Assembly (NCBI GenBank): GCA_038243605.1
Contig: JBBSQX010000005.1
Location: forward strand, 62,001 to 126,000
DNA: 64,000 bases
DNA from: Terrimesophilobacter sp038243605
GTDB taxonomy: Bacteria > Actinomycetota > Actinomycetes > Actinomycetales > Microbacteriaceae
Direction of reading: 5' to 3'
Shown: in pieces, positions 42,254-50,608 of the stretch
Position numbering within the stretch: position 1 is the stretch's first letter
Layout of the letters: every line of letters begins with the position of its first letter
The notes under the pieces: generated by a model
Seen by the model: the letters and a program-made list of their open reading frames with translations, nothing else
What the model was told of the DNA's origin: nothing
The model's database searches: none
Position numbers and translations under genes: made by a program

Positions 42254-42933
42254 CCCTTTTGGCTCTCGGCGGGTTTATGGGCATCGCGATGGATGTTCCT
42301 GTCGACCCCGACCGCGACCAAGGTCAGCAGTGGATTTTGGAGGAGCTTTCAAAGCCTGAGTACGCGGCCGCGAAACCCACGTGGTGGGATCAGCTCAGCA
42401 AGGCGTTCTGGGATTGGCTCAACTCACTCACGGTTGACGACAGTTTCGGCATACAGGCCCCGCTCGTGGCGGTGCTCTTCATCGTTGTTATCGGCGTGAT
42501 TGTGGCAGCTTTCTTCATCTTCGGCAAGCCACGCATCAACCGCCGGAGTGCCCTGATCGGTTCACTCTTTGGTCTCGACGAAGAACGCGACGCAGAGTCA
42601 TTGCGTCGCGCAGCGAGCGCTGCCGCAGCAGCAAAGGACTGGACGCTGGCGATCGAAGAGCTTTTTCGGTCACTCGCACGTTCGCTCGCGGAACGAGTGC
42701 TTGTTTCCACGGACCCTGGCACGACGGCACACGGTTTCGCCCAGCGGGCGGGAAACGTCTTTCCCGATTACCTGCAACGTCTCTCCGCCAGCGCGACAGT
42801 CTTCGATGATGTTCGTTACCTCGGAGCGGATGGTACAGAAGCGGACTATGACACGCTCACCGCGCTTGAACGTGATCTACGCACCGCCAAACCTTCCTCA
42901 GCCATGCCCATGCCGTTTGCGAGTGTGCCATGA
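42250..42933 (+). CDS. DUF4129 domain protein
   Basis: A 227-residue membrane protein. A short outside segment (PVDPDRDQGQQWILEELSKPEY) precedes one helix (APLVAVLFIVVIGVIVAAFFI) and a cytoplasmic DUF4129 domain (SLRRAASAAAAAKDWTLAIEELFRSLARSL in parts, then GTTAHGFAQRAGN). Such domains are found next to MoxR and DUF58 genes or fused to transglutaminases. The ATGA overlaps at both ends show tight translational coupling. Confidence 0.85.
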   Translation: MTLLALGGFMGIAMDVPVDPDRDQGQQWILEELSKPEYAAAKPTWWDQLSKAFWDWLNSLTVDDSFGIQAPLVAVLFIVVIGVIVAAFFIFGKPRINRRSALIGSLFGLDEERDAESLRRAASAAAAAKDWTLAIEELFRSLARSLAERVLVSTDPGTTAHGFAQRAGNVFPDYLQRLSASATVFDDVRYLGADGTEADYDTLTALERDLRTAKPSSAMPMPFASVP

Positions 42934-44177
42934 CACTCACTTCACGGCACGAGCTCGAAACAAACGTTGTCACGCCAACTATTCGTAAAGCGAGTCGCAA
43001 GTTTCTTTACTGGGTGATTGCCGTGGTTGCCCTTCTCGCCCTCGCCCTTGTGACAATAATGTTCAACGGATCAGCGCAGTCCGCTGGGCCACCACTGTCT
43101 CCCAATGATCCGGGGCCACAAGGCGGCAAAGCGCTCGCAGAAGTGCTGCGCGCGCAGGGCGTGTCGGTGAGCGCGGTCGACGGCATGAGGCAGACCCGCA
43201 AAATTGCCACCGATCCTTCGACCACGACGATTTTTGTCGTTGACGTTAAAGGCTACTTAGATGGTGACGCACTTCGTGAGCTCACCACTCTCTCATCCAA
43301 CGTCATCATCATGTCCCCCACTTTCGACCAACTCGATGAGTTGGCCCCCGAAATCGCCCTTGCGGGAAACGTGAACGGCACTATCTCGGCCGAGTGCAGC
43401 CTGCGCCCAGCGCAGCGCGCAGAGGCGATAGTTGGCGACGGTATTGGGTTTCGAATTATCGAACCGAGTGCAGACGCCATCGAATGCTTTGACAGTGGGG
43501 ATGATGTGCACTCGCTCATCCAGATTCGCGACGGTGCGAAACACATCACCGTCATTGGAGCTCGAAACTCCTTCATGAACGAGTTTGTGCAGCGTCAAGG
43601 AAACGCCGCGCTCGCGCTCGGCGTCTTGGGAGAAACACCGAACCTCGTGTGGCTAGTTCCCACCATTGCGGAGGCCGCCGCCGCCGATGGTTCCGCCTCC
43701 ATTGCCGAACTCACTCCCCCGTGGGTCAGCACGGTCATGACGCTCTTCATCCTCGCCGCCATCGCCGCAGCTTTCTGGCGAGGGCGCCGATTCGGTCCCC
43801 TCGTTGTCGAAGCACTGCCGGTTGTTGTCCGGGCAAGCGAGACCATGAATGGGCGGGCAAGGCTCTACCAAAAAGCATCCGACTACCTGCACACGCTGGA
43901 TGCCCTGCGAATCGGCACCATCGATCGGCTCGGCGTGCTGTGTGGTCTTCCCACCGTGGCCACCGTCGATGATGTTATCCGGGCGGTTGCGGCGGCAACG
44001 AGGCGGCAGCCAGCAGAGATCGGTTACCTACTCCGTGACGCCAAACCTCTCAGCGAAGCACAACTCATTCAGTTTTCAGATGAACTTCTGACACTTGAAG
44101 CCGCGGCAGCCATCGCGACACGACCATCATCCGCAACAATGGACTCCACAGCGACCACCACAGAATCGGGAGCATAA
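42930..44177 (+). CDS. DUF4350 domain protein
   Basis: A 415-residue protein with a helix at about 26-45, an extracytoplasmic DUF4350 domain (SPNDPGPQGGKALAEVLRAQG in parts, then FVVDVKGYLDGDALREL), a second helix near 270-288 (VSTVMTLFILAAIAAAFWRG) and a cytoplasmic helical tail. It has the GATase-like fold typical of DUF4350, without an obvious catalytic Cys. It is coupled to the DUF4129 gene by ATGA and lies 4 nt before moxR. The function is unknown. Confidence 0.85.
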   Translation: MTLTSRHELETNVVTPTIRKASRKFLYWVIAVVALLALALVTIMFNGSAQSAGPPLSPNDPGPQGGKALAEVLRAQGVSVSAVDGMRQTRKIATDPSTTTIFVVDVKGYLDGDALRELTTLSSNVIIMSPTFDQLDELAPEIALAGNVNGTISAECSLRPAQRAEAIVGDGIGFRIIEPSADAIECFDSGDDVHSLIQIRDGAKHITVIGARNSFMNEFVQRQGNAALALGVLGETPNLVWLVPTIAEAAAADGSASIAELTPPWVSTVMTLFILAAIAAAFWRGRRFGPLVVEALPVVVRASETMNGRARLYQKASDYLHTLDALRIGTIDRLGVLCGLPTVATVDDVIRAVAAATRRQPAEIGYLLRDAKPLSEAQLIQFSDELLTLEAAAAIATRPSSATMDSTATTTESGA

Positions 44178-44181
44178 CCAG

Positions 44182-45135
44182 ATGACCGACGACCTCCGAG
44201 CACAGTTCGCACGCGTGCGCGCCGAAGTAGGAAAAGCGGTGGTCGGCCAAGATGGTGCTGTCACCGGGCTGATGATCGCTCTTCTCGCAGGAGGGCACGT
44301 CGTACTCGAGGGGGTTCCCGGCGTCGCCAAAACGCTCCTCGTTCGCACGCTCAGCATGGCCTTGAACCTCGACACAAAACGCATCCAGTTCACCCCAGAT
44401 CTCATGCCGGGTGACGTGACCGGCTCGCTCGTTTACGACGCGAAGTCGGGCGAGTTCGAGTTTCGCGCCGGGCCGGTGTTCACGAACATTCTGCTCGCGG
44501 ACGAGATCAACCGCACGCCACCGAAGACTCAGTCAGCGCTCTTGGAGGCGATGGAGGAACGCCAGGTCTCGGTAGATGGTGAGACCCGGATGCTGCCAGA
44601 CCCGTTCATTGTCGCCGCAACGATGAACCCCATCGAATACGAGGGCACTTACCAGCTTCCCGAAGCACAGCTCGACCGCTTCCTGCTCAAGCTCGTACTC
44701 GACCTGCCCGAGCGCGCAGACGAGGTGCAGATTCTTGAGCGCAGCGCGGCCGGGTTCAACCCACGCGATCTCGCTGCGGCCGGCGTCACCCCCGTGCTCG
44801 ACGCAAAACAGCTGGCAGCTGCACGAGCCGAAGTAGCTAACGTCACTGTAAGTGGCGATGTGATCGGCTACATCGTCGACCTTGCGGCAGGAACCCGCAG
44901 GAGCCCGTCTGTGAAGCTCGGCGTGAGCCCTCGAGGCACCAACGCGCTCCTCGCGGCCGCGCGCGCGTGGGCGTGGCTCACTGGCTCCACCGGGGTCACC
45001 CCAGACCACGTGCAGACGATGGCGCTCCCGGTGTGGCGACACCGCATCCAGTTGCGCCCTGAAGCCGAGCTTGAAGGCGTCTCCGTCGACACCATACTGC
45101 GTTCCGTCATGCAGCAAGTGCAGGTACCGATCTAG
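44182..45135 (+). CDS. MoxR-family AAA+ ATPase
   Basis: A 317-residue AAA+ chaperone-like ATPase. Walker A GVPGVAKT is at 44-51, Walker B reads LLADEINR, the sensor block is AATMNPIEYEGTYQLPEAQLDRF (as ATMNP, then LPEAQLDRF), and sensor 2 is SPRGTNALL. MoxR ATPases assemble or mature metalloenzymes and envelope complexes, with DUF58 proteins as partners. ATG 44182 has GGGAG upstream. The 29 extra residues of the longer frame overlap DUF4350. Confidence 0.92.
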   Translation: MTDDLRAQFARVRAEVGKAVVGQDGAVTGLMIALLAGGHVVLEGVPGVAKTLLVRTLSMALNLDTKRIQFTPDLMPGDVTGSLVYDAKSGEFEFRAGPVFTNILLADEINRTPPKTQSALLEAMEERQVSVDGETRMLPDPFIVAATMNPIEYEGTYQLPEAQLDRFLLKLVLDLPERADEVQILERSAAGFNPRDLAAAGVTPVLDAKQLAAARAEVANVTVSGDVIGYIVDLAAGTRRSPSVKLGVSPRGTNALLAAARAWAWLTGSTGVTPDHVQTMALPVWRHRIQLRPEAELEGVSVDTILRSVMQQVQVPI

Positions 45136-45147
45136 CGTGCACGCCTC

Positions 45148-46458
45148 ATGGTGATTTCTGGATGGTTTATTGCGCTTCTGTTGGCAGGAGCGGTACCCAT
45201 CGTGCTCTTGGAGAGCCCGGTGCTTCTGCTCTTCTGGCTGCTGTTAGTTGTTATTTTGACGACGATCGACCTGCTCATTGCTGGCTCGCCTCGGCGTGTT
45301 CAGCTCACGCGGGAGGTGCCATTGCGGGTGCGCCTCGGGGAATCGGTTGTCGCAACTCTCATCGTGCAGAACACCGGAACTCGCGCCATCCGCGGAATCA
45401 TTCGGGATGCCTGGCAGCCATCTGCCGGCGCCCACCCGACCCGCACGCGCGTCAATATTCGTGCGGGCGAACGCCGGGCCATTCGCACCGGTTTGACTCC
45501 CGTTCGGCGCGGTGAGCGAAGGTCAGCACACGTCACCATCCGTTCGTATGGCCCCCTGCGTTTAGCTGCGAGACAGGCAACGATTGCCTCAAAGAGTGCG
45601 ATTCGTGTTCTTCCGCCCTTCAATTCTCGAAAGCACCTGCCGTCGCGTTTGGCAAGGCTGCGCGAACTCGATGGCCGAACGAGCGTTCTCATCAGAGGCC
45701 AAGGAACCGAGTTCGATAGCCTGCGCGAGTACGTGCGTGGGGATGACGTGCGGTCAATCGACTGGAGGGCCACTGCCCGTCGTCAGGACCCTCACGGCGG
45801 CCAAAAACTCATGGTGCGAACGTGGCGTCCCGAACGTGATCGCCGCGTCGTCATCATCATCGACAGTGGCCGCTCGTCGGCGGCGCGCATCGATGGTGAA
45901 CCTCGCATTGATACGGCTTTCGAATCAGCACTTCTTCTTGCTGCCCTCGCCACGAAGGCTGGCGACCGAGTCGACATGCTTATTTTTGACCGCCGCGTGC
46001 GCGCCCGCGTGCAGGGAGCAAGCGGCCCTGAGCTGCTGTCGCGGATGGTCGACGCGATGGCGCCGGTGGACCCAGAACTTATCGAACCGGACTGGAGCGC
46101 AGTACCGGGCCTGGTGCGCTCGGTCACCAGCCAGCGTGCACTCGTGGTGGTTGCGACATCGGCAGAGGCTCCCGGCTCCTCACGGGGGCTTCTCGCTGTG
46201 CTGCCTCAGTTGACTCGACGCCACACTGTTGTGGTGTCGTCGGTTATTGATCCCGACGTTTTTGAGGCCACCCGCCATCGCTCAAACCGCGAGGAGGTCT
46301 ATCTTGCGGCTGCCGCTGAACGCGCGCTGCTAGATCAGGCGCGGGTGTCTGCGGCGATCCGCCAGCTCGGCGGGGAGGTCGTCACTGGCTCCCCCGCGAA
46401 GCTCCCGCCCGCCCTCGCGGATAAATATATTGCCCTCAAAGCCGCCGGGAGGCTTTGA
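45148..46458 (+). CDS. DUF58 domain protein
   Basis: A 436-residue protein. Two N-terminal helices (WFIALLLAGAVPIVLL and LLLFWLLLVVILTTIDLL) are followed by a DUF58 domain. The family signature reads EFDSLREYVRGDDVRSIDWRATAR across two blocks, and a VWA-like domain follows (VVIIIDSGRSSA). DUF58 proteins work with MoxR ATPases, possibly in envelope or stress functions. ATG 45148 has no strong ribosome site and may depend on coupling to moxR, 12 nt upstream. Its last codons form a terminator hairpin and begin the 33-bp repeat array. Confidence 0.9.
   Translation: MVISGWFIALLLAGAVPIVLLESPVLLLFWLLLVVILTTIDLLIAGSPRRVQLTREVPLRVRLGESVVATLIVQNTGTRAIRGIIRDAWQPSAGAHPTRTRVNIRAGERRAIRTGLTPVRRGERRSAHVTIRSYGPLRLAARQATIASKSAIRVLPPFNSRKHLPSRLARLRELDGRTSVLIRGQGTEFDSLREYVRGDDVRSIDWRATARRQDPHGGQKLMVRTWRPERDRRVVIIIDSGRSSAARIDGEPRIDTAFESALLLAALATKAGDRVDMLIFDRRVRARVQGASGPELLSRMVDAMAPVDPELIEPDWSAVPGLVRSVTSQRALVVVATSAEAPGSSRGLLAVLPQLTRRHTVVVSSVIDPDVFEATRHRSNREEVYLAAAAERALLDQARVSAAIRQLGGEVVTGSPAKLPPALADKYIALKAAGRL
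46436..46458 (+). terminator. hairpin containing the DUF58 stop codon
   Basis: A perfect 8-bp stem, TCAAAGCC / GGCTTTGA, with the loop GCCGGGA (46444-46450). The right arm includes the TGA stop. It is the first unit of the tandem array. Confidence 0.5.
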
Positions 46459-46560
46459 GCATAAGCACAGTAAGCCGCCGGGAGACTTTGAGCATAAGCA
46501 CAGTAAGCCGCCGGGAGACTTTAAGTAAAAGCACAGCAAGCCGCCGGGAGACTTTGAGCA
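46439..46560. repeat. 33-bp tandem repeat, about 3.7 copies
   Basis: Units at 46439-46471, 46472-46504, 46505-46537 and 46538-46560 (partial) share AAGCCGCCGGGAG, then CTTTGAGC or a variant, then AAGCACAG. The first unit has GGCTTT and an intact stem, and the others have GACTTT, which breaks one pair. No unique spacers lie between units, so this is not a CRISPR array. Confidence 0.85.
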
Positions 46561-46561
46561 G

Positions 46562-46602
46562 CACGAAAGCGGCCGGCCTCGTCGAGGTCGACCGCTTTCG
46601 TG
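46562..46602. terminator. bidirectional terminator between DUF58 gene and katA
   Basis: CACGAAAGCGG (46562-46572) pairs perfectly with CCGCTTTCGTG (46592-46602), with a second inner stem around GTC. It lies 5 bp from the katA stop and directly after the repeat array. Confidence 0.75.
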
Positions 46603-46607
46603 GCTAA

Positions 46608-48104
46608 CTACTCTGCGACGCCCACGTATTCGGCGGATTCGGCTGCGGTCTCTCCTGGTGTGGCCAAGTTCTTTCGCAGTTTCGCGCCGAGGTCTGTGTC
46701 GACGTTTGTCCAGTACTGGATCGCGCGCTCGCGGATGATGTCACTCTTCACGCCGCCGACGGCACCGGTGATCGTCTCGAGGAAGCGTGCCTTCGCCGCG
46801 TCGTCATACACGTTGCGGTAGAGGGTTCCGGCCTGGCCAAAGTCATCGTCTTCAGAACGCAGGGTTTGGGCGGCGCGCACGAGTGCGCCATCCGTCTCCC
46901 ATCCGCTGTCTCCCGCAAGCTGGGGATCCGAGGCGGGGCCACCCACAGAGTTTGGTGCGTAAGTTGGTGCGTCGGCGGGGGCTGAGTGGAAGCGCATGTT
47001 TCCCTCGTGGCCGTACGTGCGTACTTCTGCCGCGTGCGGGGCGTTCACCGGCAACTGGTTGTAGTTGGTTCCGATGCGGTAACGCTGGGCATCCGGGTAC
47101 GAGAACACGCGCGCCATGAGCATTTTGTCTGGGCTAATGTCGATGCCTGGTACGAGGTTCGATGGGGAGAATGCTGCCTGCTCGATGTCGGCGAAGAAGT
47201 TCTCTGGGTTTCGGTTCAACGTAAAGTGACCGACTTTGATGCGTGGGTAGTCGGCTTTCGCGATGGTCTTGGTGATGTCGAATGGGTTGAACCGATAATC
47301 CTTGCCCTCCTCATACGGGATGACCTGCACGTAGACATCCCAGACAGGGTTGTCGCCGTTCGCGATCGATTCGAACAGGTCTCGGCGGTAGTAGTCGGCA
47401 TCCGATCCGGCGAGCTTTTCGGCTTCTTGGCCGCTCATCGCTTCGACTCCCTGCTGGGAGAGGAAGTGGTACTTGACCCAGAACCGCTCGCCTTCTGCGT
47501 TGATCCACTGGTAGGTGTGCGAGCCGTACCCGTTCATGTGGCGCCATGATCGCGGGAGGCCGCGGTCGCCCATGAGGTAGGTCACCTGGTGGGCGGATTC
47601 TGGTGAGAGCGACCAGAAGTCCCACTGCATGTCGGCGTTACGAAGGCCGGAGGCGCCGAGGCGTTTCTGCGAGTGGATGAAGTCGGGAAACTTGATGCCG
47701 TCGCGGATGAAGAACACGGGGGTGTTGTTTCCGACGATGTCGTAGTTGCCTTCTGTGGTGTAAAACTTGAGCGCAAATCCGCGCACGTCACGCCAGGTGT
47801 CTGGGGAGCCCTGCTCACCGGCGACGGAGGAGAAGCGGGCGAGCATTTCTGTTTTCGCACCCTTCTGGAATACCGCTGCGCGCGTGTACTGGGAGACATC
47901 TTCGGTGATGACAAGTTCACCGAATGCGCCACCGCCCTTGGCGTGCGGGTTGCGCTCCGGTACGCGCTCGCGGTGGAACGCTGCGAGCTTCTCTACGAGG
48001 TAGCGGTCATGGAGCGCTGTGACGCCGTCTGGCCCTGTTGTGAGGGAGTGTGCGTCGCTGGCGACGGGTGCTCCGGTTTGAGTGGTGGTGGGATGCGTTG
48101 TCAT
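46608..48104 (-). CDS. katA: monofunctional haem catalase
   Basis: A 498-residue clade-3-type small-subunit catalase that splits hydrogen peroxide. The catalytic His54 is in NPHAKGGGAFG, VRGFALKFYT and FFIRDGIKFPDFIHSQK-type blocks are present, and the haem-ligand Tyr lies in YPDAQRYRIG. The second of two adjacent ATG codons fits the ribosome site AGGAG better. It lies 42 nt after furA and is co-transcribed with it, so the peroxide-iron regulator and the enzyme share one promoter. Confidence 0.95.
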   Translation of the reverse strand: MTTHPTTTQTGAPVASDAHSLTTGPDGVTALHDRYLVEKLAAFHRERVPERNPHAKGGGAFGELVITEDVSQYTRAAVFQKGAKTEMLARFSSVAGEQGSPDTWRDVRGFALKFYTTEGNYDIVGNNTPVFFIRDGIKFPDFIHSQKRLGASGLRNADMQWDFWSLSPESAHQVTYLMGDRGLPRSWRHMNGYGSHTYQWINAEGERFWVKYHFLSQQGVEAMSGQEAEKLAGSDADYYRRDLFESIANGDNPVWDVYVQVIPYEEGKDYRFNPFDITKTIAKADYPRIKVGHFTLNRNPENFFADIEQAAFSPSNLVPGIDISPDKMLMARVFSYPDAQRYRIGTNYNQLPVNAPHAAEVRTYGHEGNMRFHSAPADAPTYAPNSVGGPASDPQLAGDSGWETDGALVRAAQTLRSEDDDFGQAGTLYRNVYDDAAKARFLETITGAVGGVKSDIIRERAIQYWTNVDTDLGAKLRKNLATPGETAAESAEYVGVAE

Positions 48105-48146
48105 CATTGCTCCTAAACGTCGTTGATCGGATGGTGAGTAGGTCCT

Positions 48147-48572
48147 TTAGGCGTGCGCGGCTGCCAAACATGCTGCACACAAACCCCAGAAGGTCACTTC
48201 AGCGCTTTTCACGGCGTAGCCGAGCTTCTGTGATGGGGTGAGACACGGCGCTTCGCCAACAGCGCAGTCGACATCCGCGACCGCCCCACAGTCGGTGCAC
48301 ACGAGGTGGTGATGGTTGTCGCCCGTGCGGCGCTCGTAGCGTGACGGGGAACCGGCTGGTTCGATGCGGCGCAGAAGCCCCGATCTGGTCAAGTCGTGCA
48401 GCATATTGTGAACCGACTGCACGGAGGTGGCCGGACGAGTTTCGTGCAGCACTCTGACGAGCGTTTCAGCGTCACTGTGAGGCCGACTTTCGATCGCCTC
48501 AAGAAGGGCAATGCGGCCGCCCGTTACGCGCAATCCGGCATCCCGAAGCTCACGCGCAAGAGTCAAAGTCAC
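48147..48572 (-). CDS. furA: Fur-family regulator
   Basis: A 141-residue metal-dependent repressor. A winged-helix domain (GLRVTGGRIALLEAIESRPHSDAETL) in its first 75 residues precedes the dimerisation domain with DNHHHLVCTDCG (His and first two Cys) and a C-terminal CAACLAAAH zinc site. Upstream of a catalase gene it resembles mycobacterial FurA, which represses katG and itself. GTG 48572 follows a TAAGCT -10 by 6 nt, with no ribosome site. An inverted repeat spans the promoter. Confidence 0.93.
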   Translation of the reverse strand: MTLTLARELRDAGLRVTGGRIALLEAIESRPHSDAETLVRVLHETRPATSVQSVHNMLHDLTRSGLLRRIEPAGSPSRYERRTGDNHHHLVCTDCGAVADVDCAVGEAPCLTPSQKLGYAVKSAEVTFWGLCAACLAAAHA

Positions 48573-48578
48573 CTCATC

Positions 48579-48617
48579 AGCTTATCTCTTATCGTGAATA
48601 ACTCAAAATAAGAGATA
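48579..48617 (-). promoter_or_regulatory. furA-katA promoter with inverted-repeat operator
   Basis: Minus strand: -35 TTGAGT (48601-48606), 16 nt, -10 TAAGCT (48579-48584), then 6 nt to GTG. A perfect 10-bp inverted repeat, TATCTCTTAT and ATAAGAGATA (48583-48592 and 48608-48617, 15 bp apart), brackets the -35 and touches the -10. It is AT-rich against the surrounding DNA, as expected for a Fur-type site. Confidence 0.6.
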
Positions 48618-48634
48618 CTGTGTCAGCGGTAACC

Positions 48635-49630
48635 TCAACCCGCCACGATGCGACGCGCGCCGACATCACGCTCGTCGAGATCGCCCGTTTCTCCAGCGCG
48701 GAAAGCGCGACGGCCAACGACCCACTGGTAAAAAAGAAACGACGAAAGCGCCACAGTTCCAATACCAATCTTGATCATCCATGGCCAGTCTTGCCTGGTG
48801 ACGAAACCCTCGATGATGCCGGAAACGAAAAGTGAAATCGTGAGCCCGATGGCGACGGTGATGAGAGCCCTGCCATCTTCGGCCAGCGCCTGCACGCGGG
48901 TGCGATGACCGGGGGCAATCCACGACCAGAAGATCATCAGACCGGCCGCGCCCGCCACAAAGATCGAATACAGCTCAAGCTGGCCGTGCGGCAAAATGTA
49001 GAGAAAGAAAATGTCCGTGTGACCGTGAGCGGCCATCAGGCCCCCCAGGAGACCAACGTTCTGCGCATTTTGAAAGAGCAGGAACGGCGCGTAGACGCCG
49101 GTAATCCCGAACGCGACGCATTGGGCAGCAAGCCACGCGTTATTTGTCCAGACGAGGGCAGTGAACGAGCTCGTGCCATTGTCGGAGTAGTAGTTGACGA
49201 AGTCTTCTTCCACTATCTGCCGCTGCATCTCATCCGTGCCAAAGTTGGCCAACACACCTGGAGTGTTGAGGGCCCACATGGCGTAGGCGGCCGCGACAGC
49301 GACAGAGGCCAGCGTGACCGCAAGACTCAACCACCGGATGCGATACAAAGCAGCGGGCAGTTGCAGCGCGAAGAAACGTGGAATCATGCTGAGCACGTTC
49401 GTTCCTGCACCCGTGAAGTGCAGTCGTGCGCGCGAAAGCCCAAGCGAGAGGCGATCGCCCTGAACCGTACTGCCAGAGGTCGATTTGATAGCGGAGAGGT
49501 GACTAGCCCCTGACTGGTACCGATCGATCAGAGCGTCGGCCTCGGCTCCATTTAACCGCCCCTGGCGCCCCAAACGAGCGAGCTCGTCCCATTCTTCGCG
49601 GTGCGCGGCGGCGTAAGCATCAAGATCCAT
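48635..49630 (-). CDS. stage II sporulation protein M-like membrane protein
   Basis: A 331-residue protein. A helical cytoplasmic N-terminus (MDLDAYAAAHREEWDELARL) is followed by about six membrane helices, with the SpoIIM pattern NNAWLAAQCVAFGITGVYAPFLL (as NNAWLAAQ, then GITGVYA), LGGLMAAHGH and LPHGQLELYSIFVAG. In actinobacteria this family belongs with RDD, DUF58 and MoxR genes and not with sporulation. It starts 17 bp from the divergent RDD gene and reads towards furA. Confidence 0.88.
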   Translation of the reverse strand: MDLDAYAAAHREEWDELARLGRQGRLNGAEADALIDRYQSGASHLSAIKSTSGSTVQGDRLSLGLSRARLHFTGAGTNVLSMIPRFFALQLPAALYRIRWLSLAVTLASVAVAAAYAMWALNTPGVLANFGTDEMQRQIVEEDFVNYYSDNGTSSFTALVWTNNAWLAAQCVAFGITGVYAPFLLFQNAQNVGLLGGLMAAHGHTDIFFLYILPHGQLELYSIFVAGAAGLMIFWSWIAPGHRTRVQALAEDGRALITVAIGLTISLFVSGIIEGFVTRQDWPWMIKIGIGTVALSSFLFYQWVVGRRAFRAGETGDLDERDVGARRIVAG

Positions 49631-49647
49631 CTGCTTAAATACTAGAC
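49631..49647. promoter_or_regulatory. 17-bp divergent start region of the spoIIM-like and RDD genes
   Basis: Only 17 bp separate the two start codons. Leftward, TAGTAT (49639-49644) lies 8 nt before the ATG; rightward, TTAAAT (49635-49640) lies 7 nt before the ATG. Both genes lack a ribosome site, so two overlapping leaderless promoters are likely. Confidence 0.4.
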
Positions 49648-50511
49648 ATGTCTTCGATCGACGAAATCCCCTCGAGCTACATTGACTCGTCCGAGGACGA
49701 AATGATGATCGGCGAAGCCGTCGCCCTCGACGTACGCCCCACCGGGTTCGTGTTGCGCGCCGCGGGAGCGATCATCGATATCCTCGTCTACTTCGGTGCG
49801 TGGATTGTTATTGCTCTGGCCGTGACAAGCCCACTTGTCACACAATTTTTGACGGACGGGATGCTGAGGGCGGCCCTCATCGTCGCACTCGTGTTGTGCA
49901 TTGTTGTGCTCCCCATGACCGTTGAACTCCTCACCAAGGGCCGCTCGCTCGGAAAGCTGGCCGTCGGCGCTCGCATTGTGCGTGACGATGGCGGTGCCAT
50001 CGGGTTTCGGCACGCCTTCACTCGTGCGCTTCTCGGCGTGCTCGAGATCTTTATGACCTTTGGTGGGTTCGCAGCACTGGTTGCTCTGCTCAATCCGAAA
50101 GCCAAGCGCCTTGGCGACCTCATCGCTGGCACGTACAGCCAAAGCGAGCGCGCGAGCAAGTACGTGCCGCCCACGTACGGGGTTCCACTGCCGCTGATGG
50201 AATGGTCGACAACAGCGGATGTTGCAAAAATGCCCGACCAGACCGCACGACGTATTTCTCAGTTCCTCGCCAATGCGCACGGCTTCACCCCGCAGTCGCG
50301 CACGGCAGCGGCGCACGCACTCGCGCTGGAGGTCGGTCCCTACGTCTCTCCCATTCCGGTCATCGACCCTGAGCTCTTTCTGGCCGCCGTGACCGCTGTT
50401 CGACGTGACAGGGAGTTCGCCGCACTGCAGCAGGAGAAGGGCCGTTTGGCGAGTCTTTCTCCGTCGCTAGAGCGGATGCCGCGCGAGTTCCCGGTTCGCC
50501 CGCAAGGGTAG
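49648..50511 (+). CDS. RDD family membrane protein
   Basis: A 287-residue protein. The RDD domain (about 27-160) has three helices, with the first RDD residues in LDVRPTGFVLRAAGAIIDI and the later block GRSLGKLAVGARIVRDDGG, then RRALLGV-like RALLGVLEIF and AKRLGDLIAGT. The C-terminal 110 residues are cytoplasmic. The function is unknown, possibly transport or ion exchange. It normally partners the SpoIIM-like gene on its left. Confidence 0.88.
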   Translation: MSSIDEIPSSYIDSSEDEMMIGEAVALDVRPTGFVLRAAGAIIDILVYFGAWIVIALAVTSPLVTQFLTDGMLRAALIVALVLCIVVLPMTVELLTKGRSLGKLAVGARIVRDDGGAIGFRHAFTRALLGVLEIFMTFGGFAALVALLNPKAKRLGDLIAGTYSQSERASKYVPPTYGVPLPLMEWSTTADVAKMPDQTARRISQFLANAHGFTPQSRTAAAHALALEVGPYVSPIPVIDPELFLAAVTAVRRDREFAALQQEKGRLASLSPSLERMPREFPVRPQG

Positions 50512-50608
50512 TGCTGGTGCGCCATGTGCGGGCGGGCCGGCCGGCGGCCGCAGATCATTCTGGACCAACGACTTCGGCCCCACCGCAATCAGCTGCGGTC
50601 AGCGATGA

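Noticed and set aside
46330..46539. Reverse-strand frame with repeated LCLCSKSPGG residues across the 33-bp array
   Set aside because: The 33-bp unit is a multiple of three, so it stays open by chance. There is no start signal and it is antisense to the DUF58 end.
46439..46560. Possible CRISPR array
   Set aside because: The units are directly adjacent with no unique spacers, and no cas genes are near.
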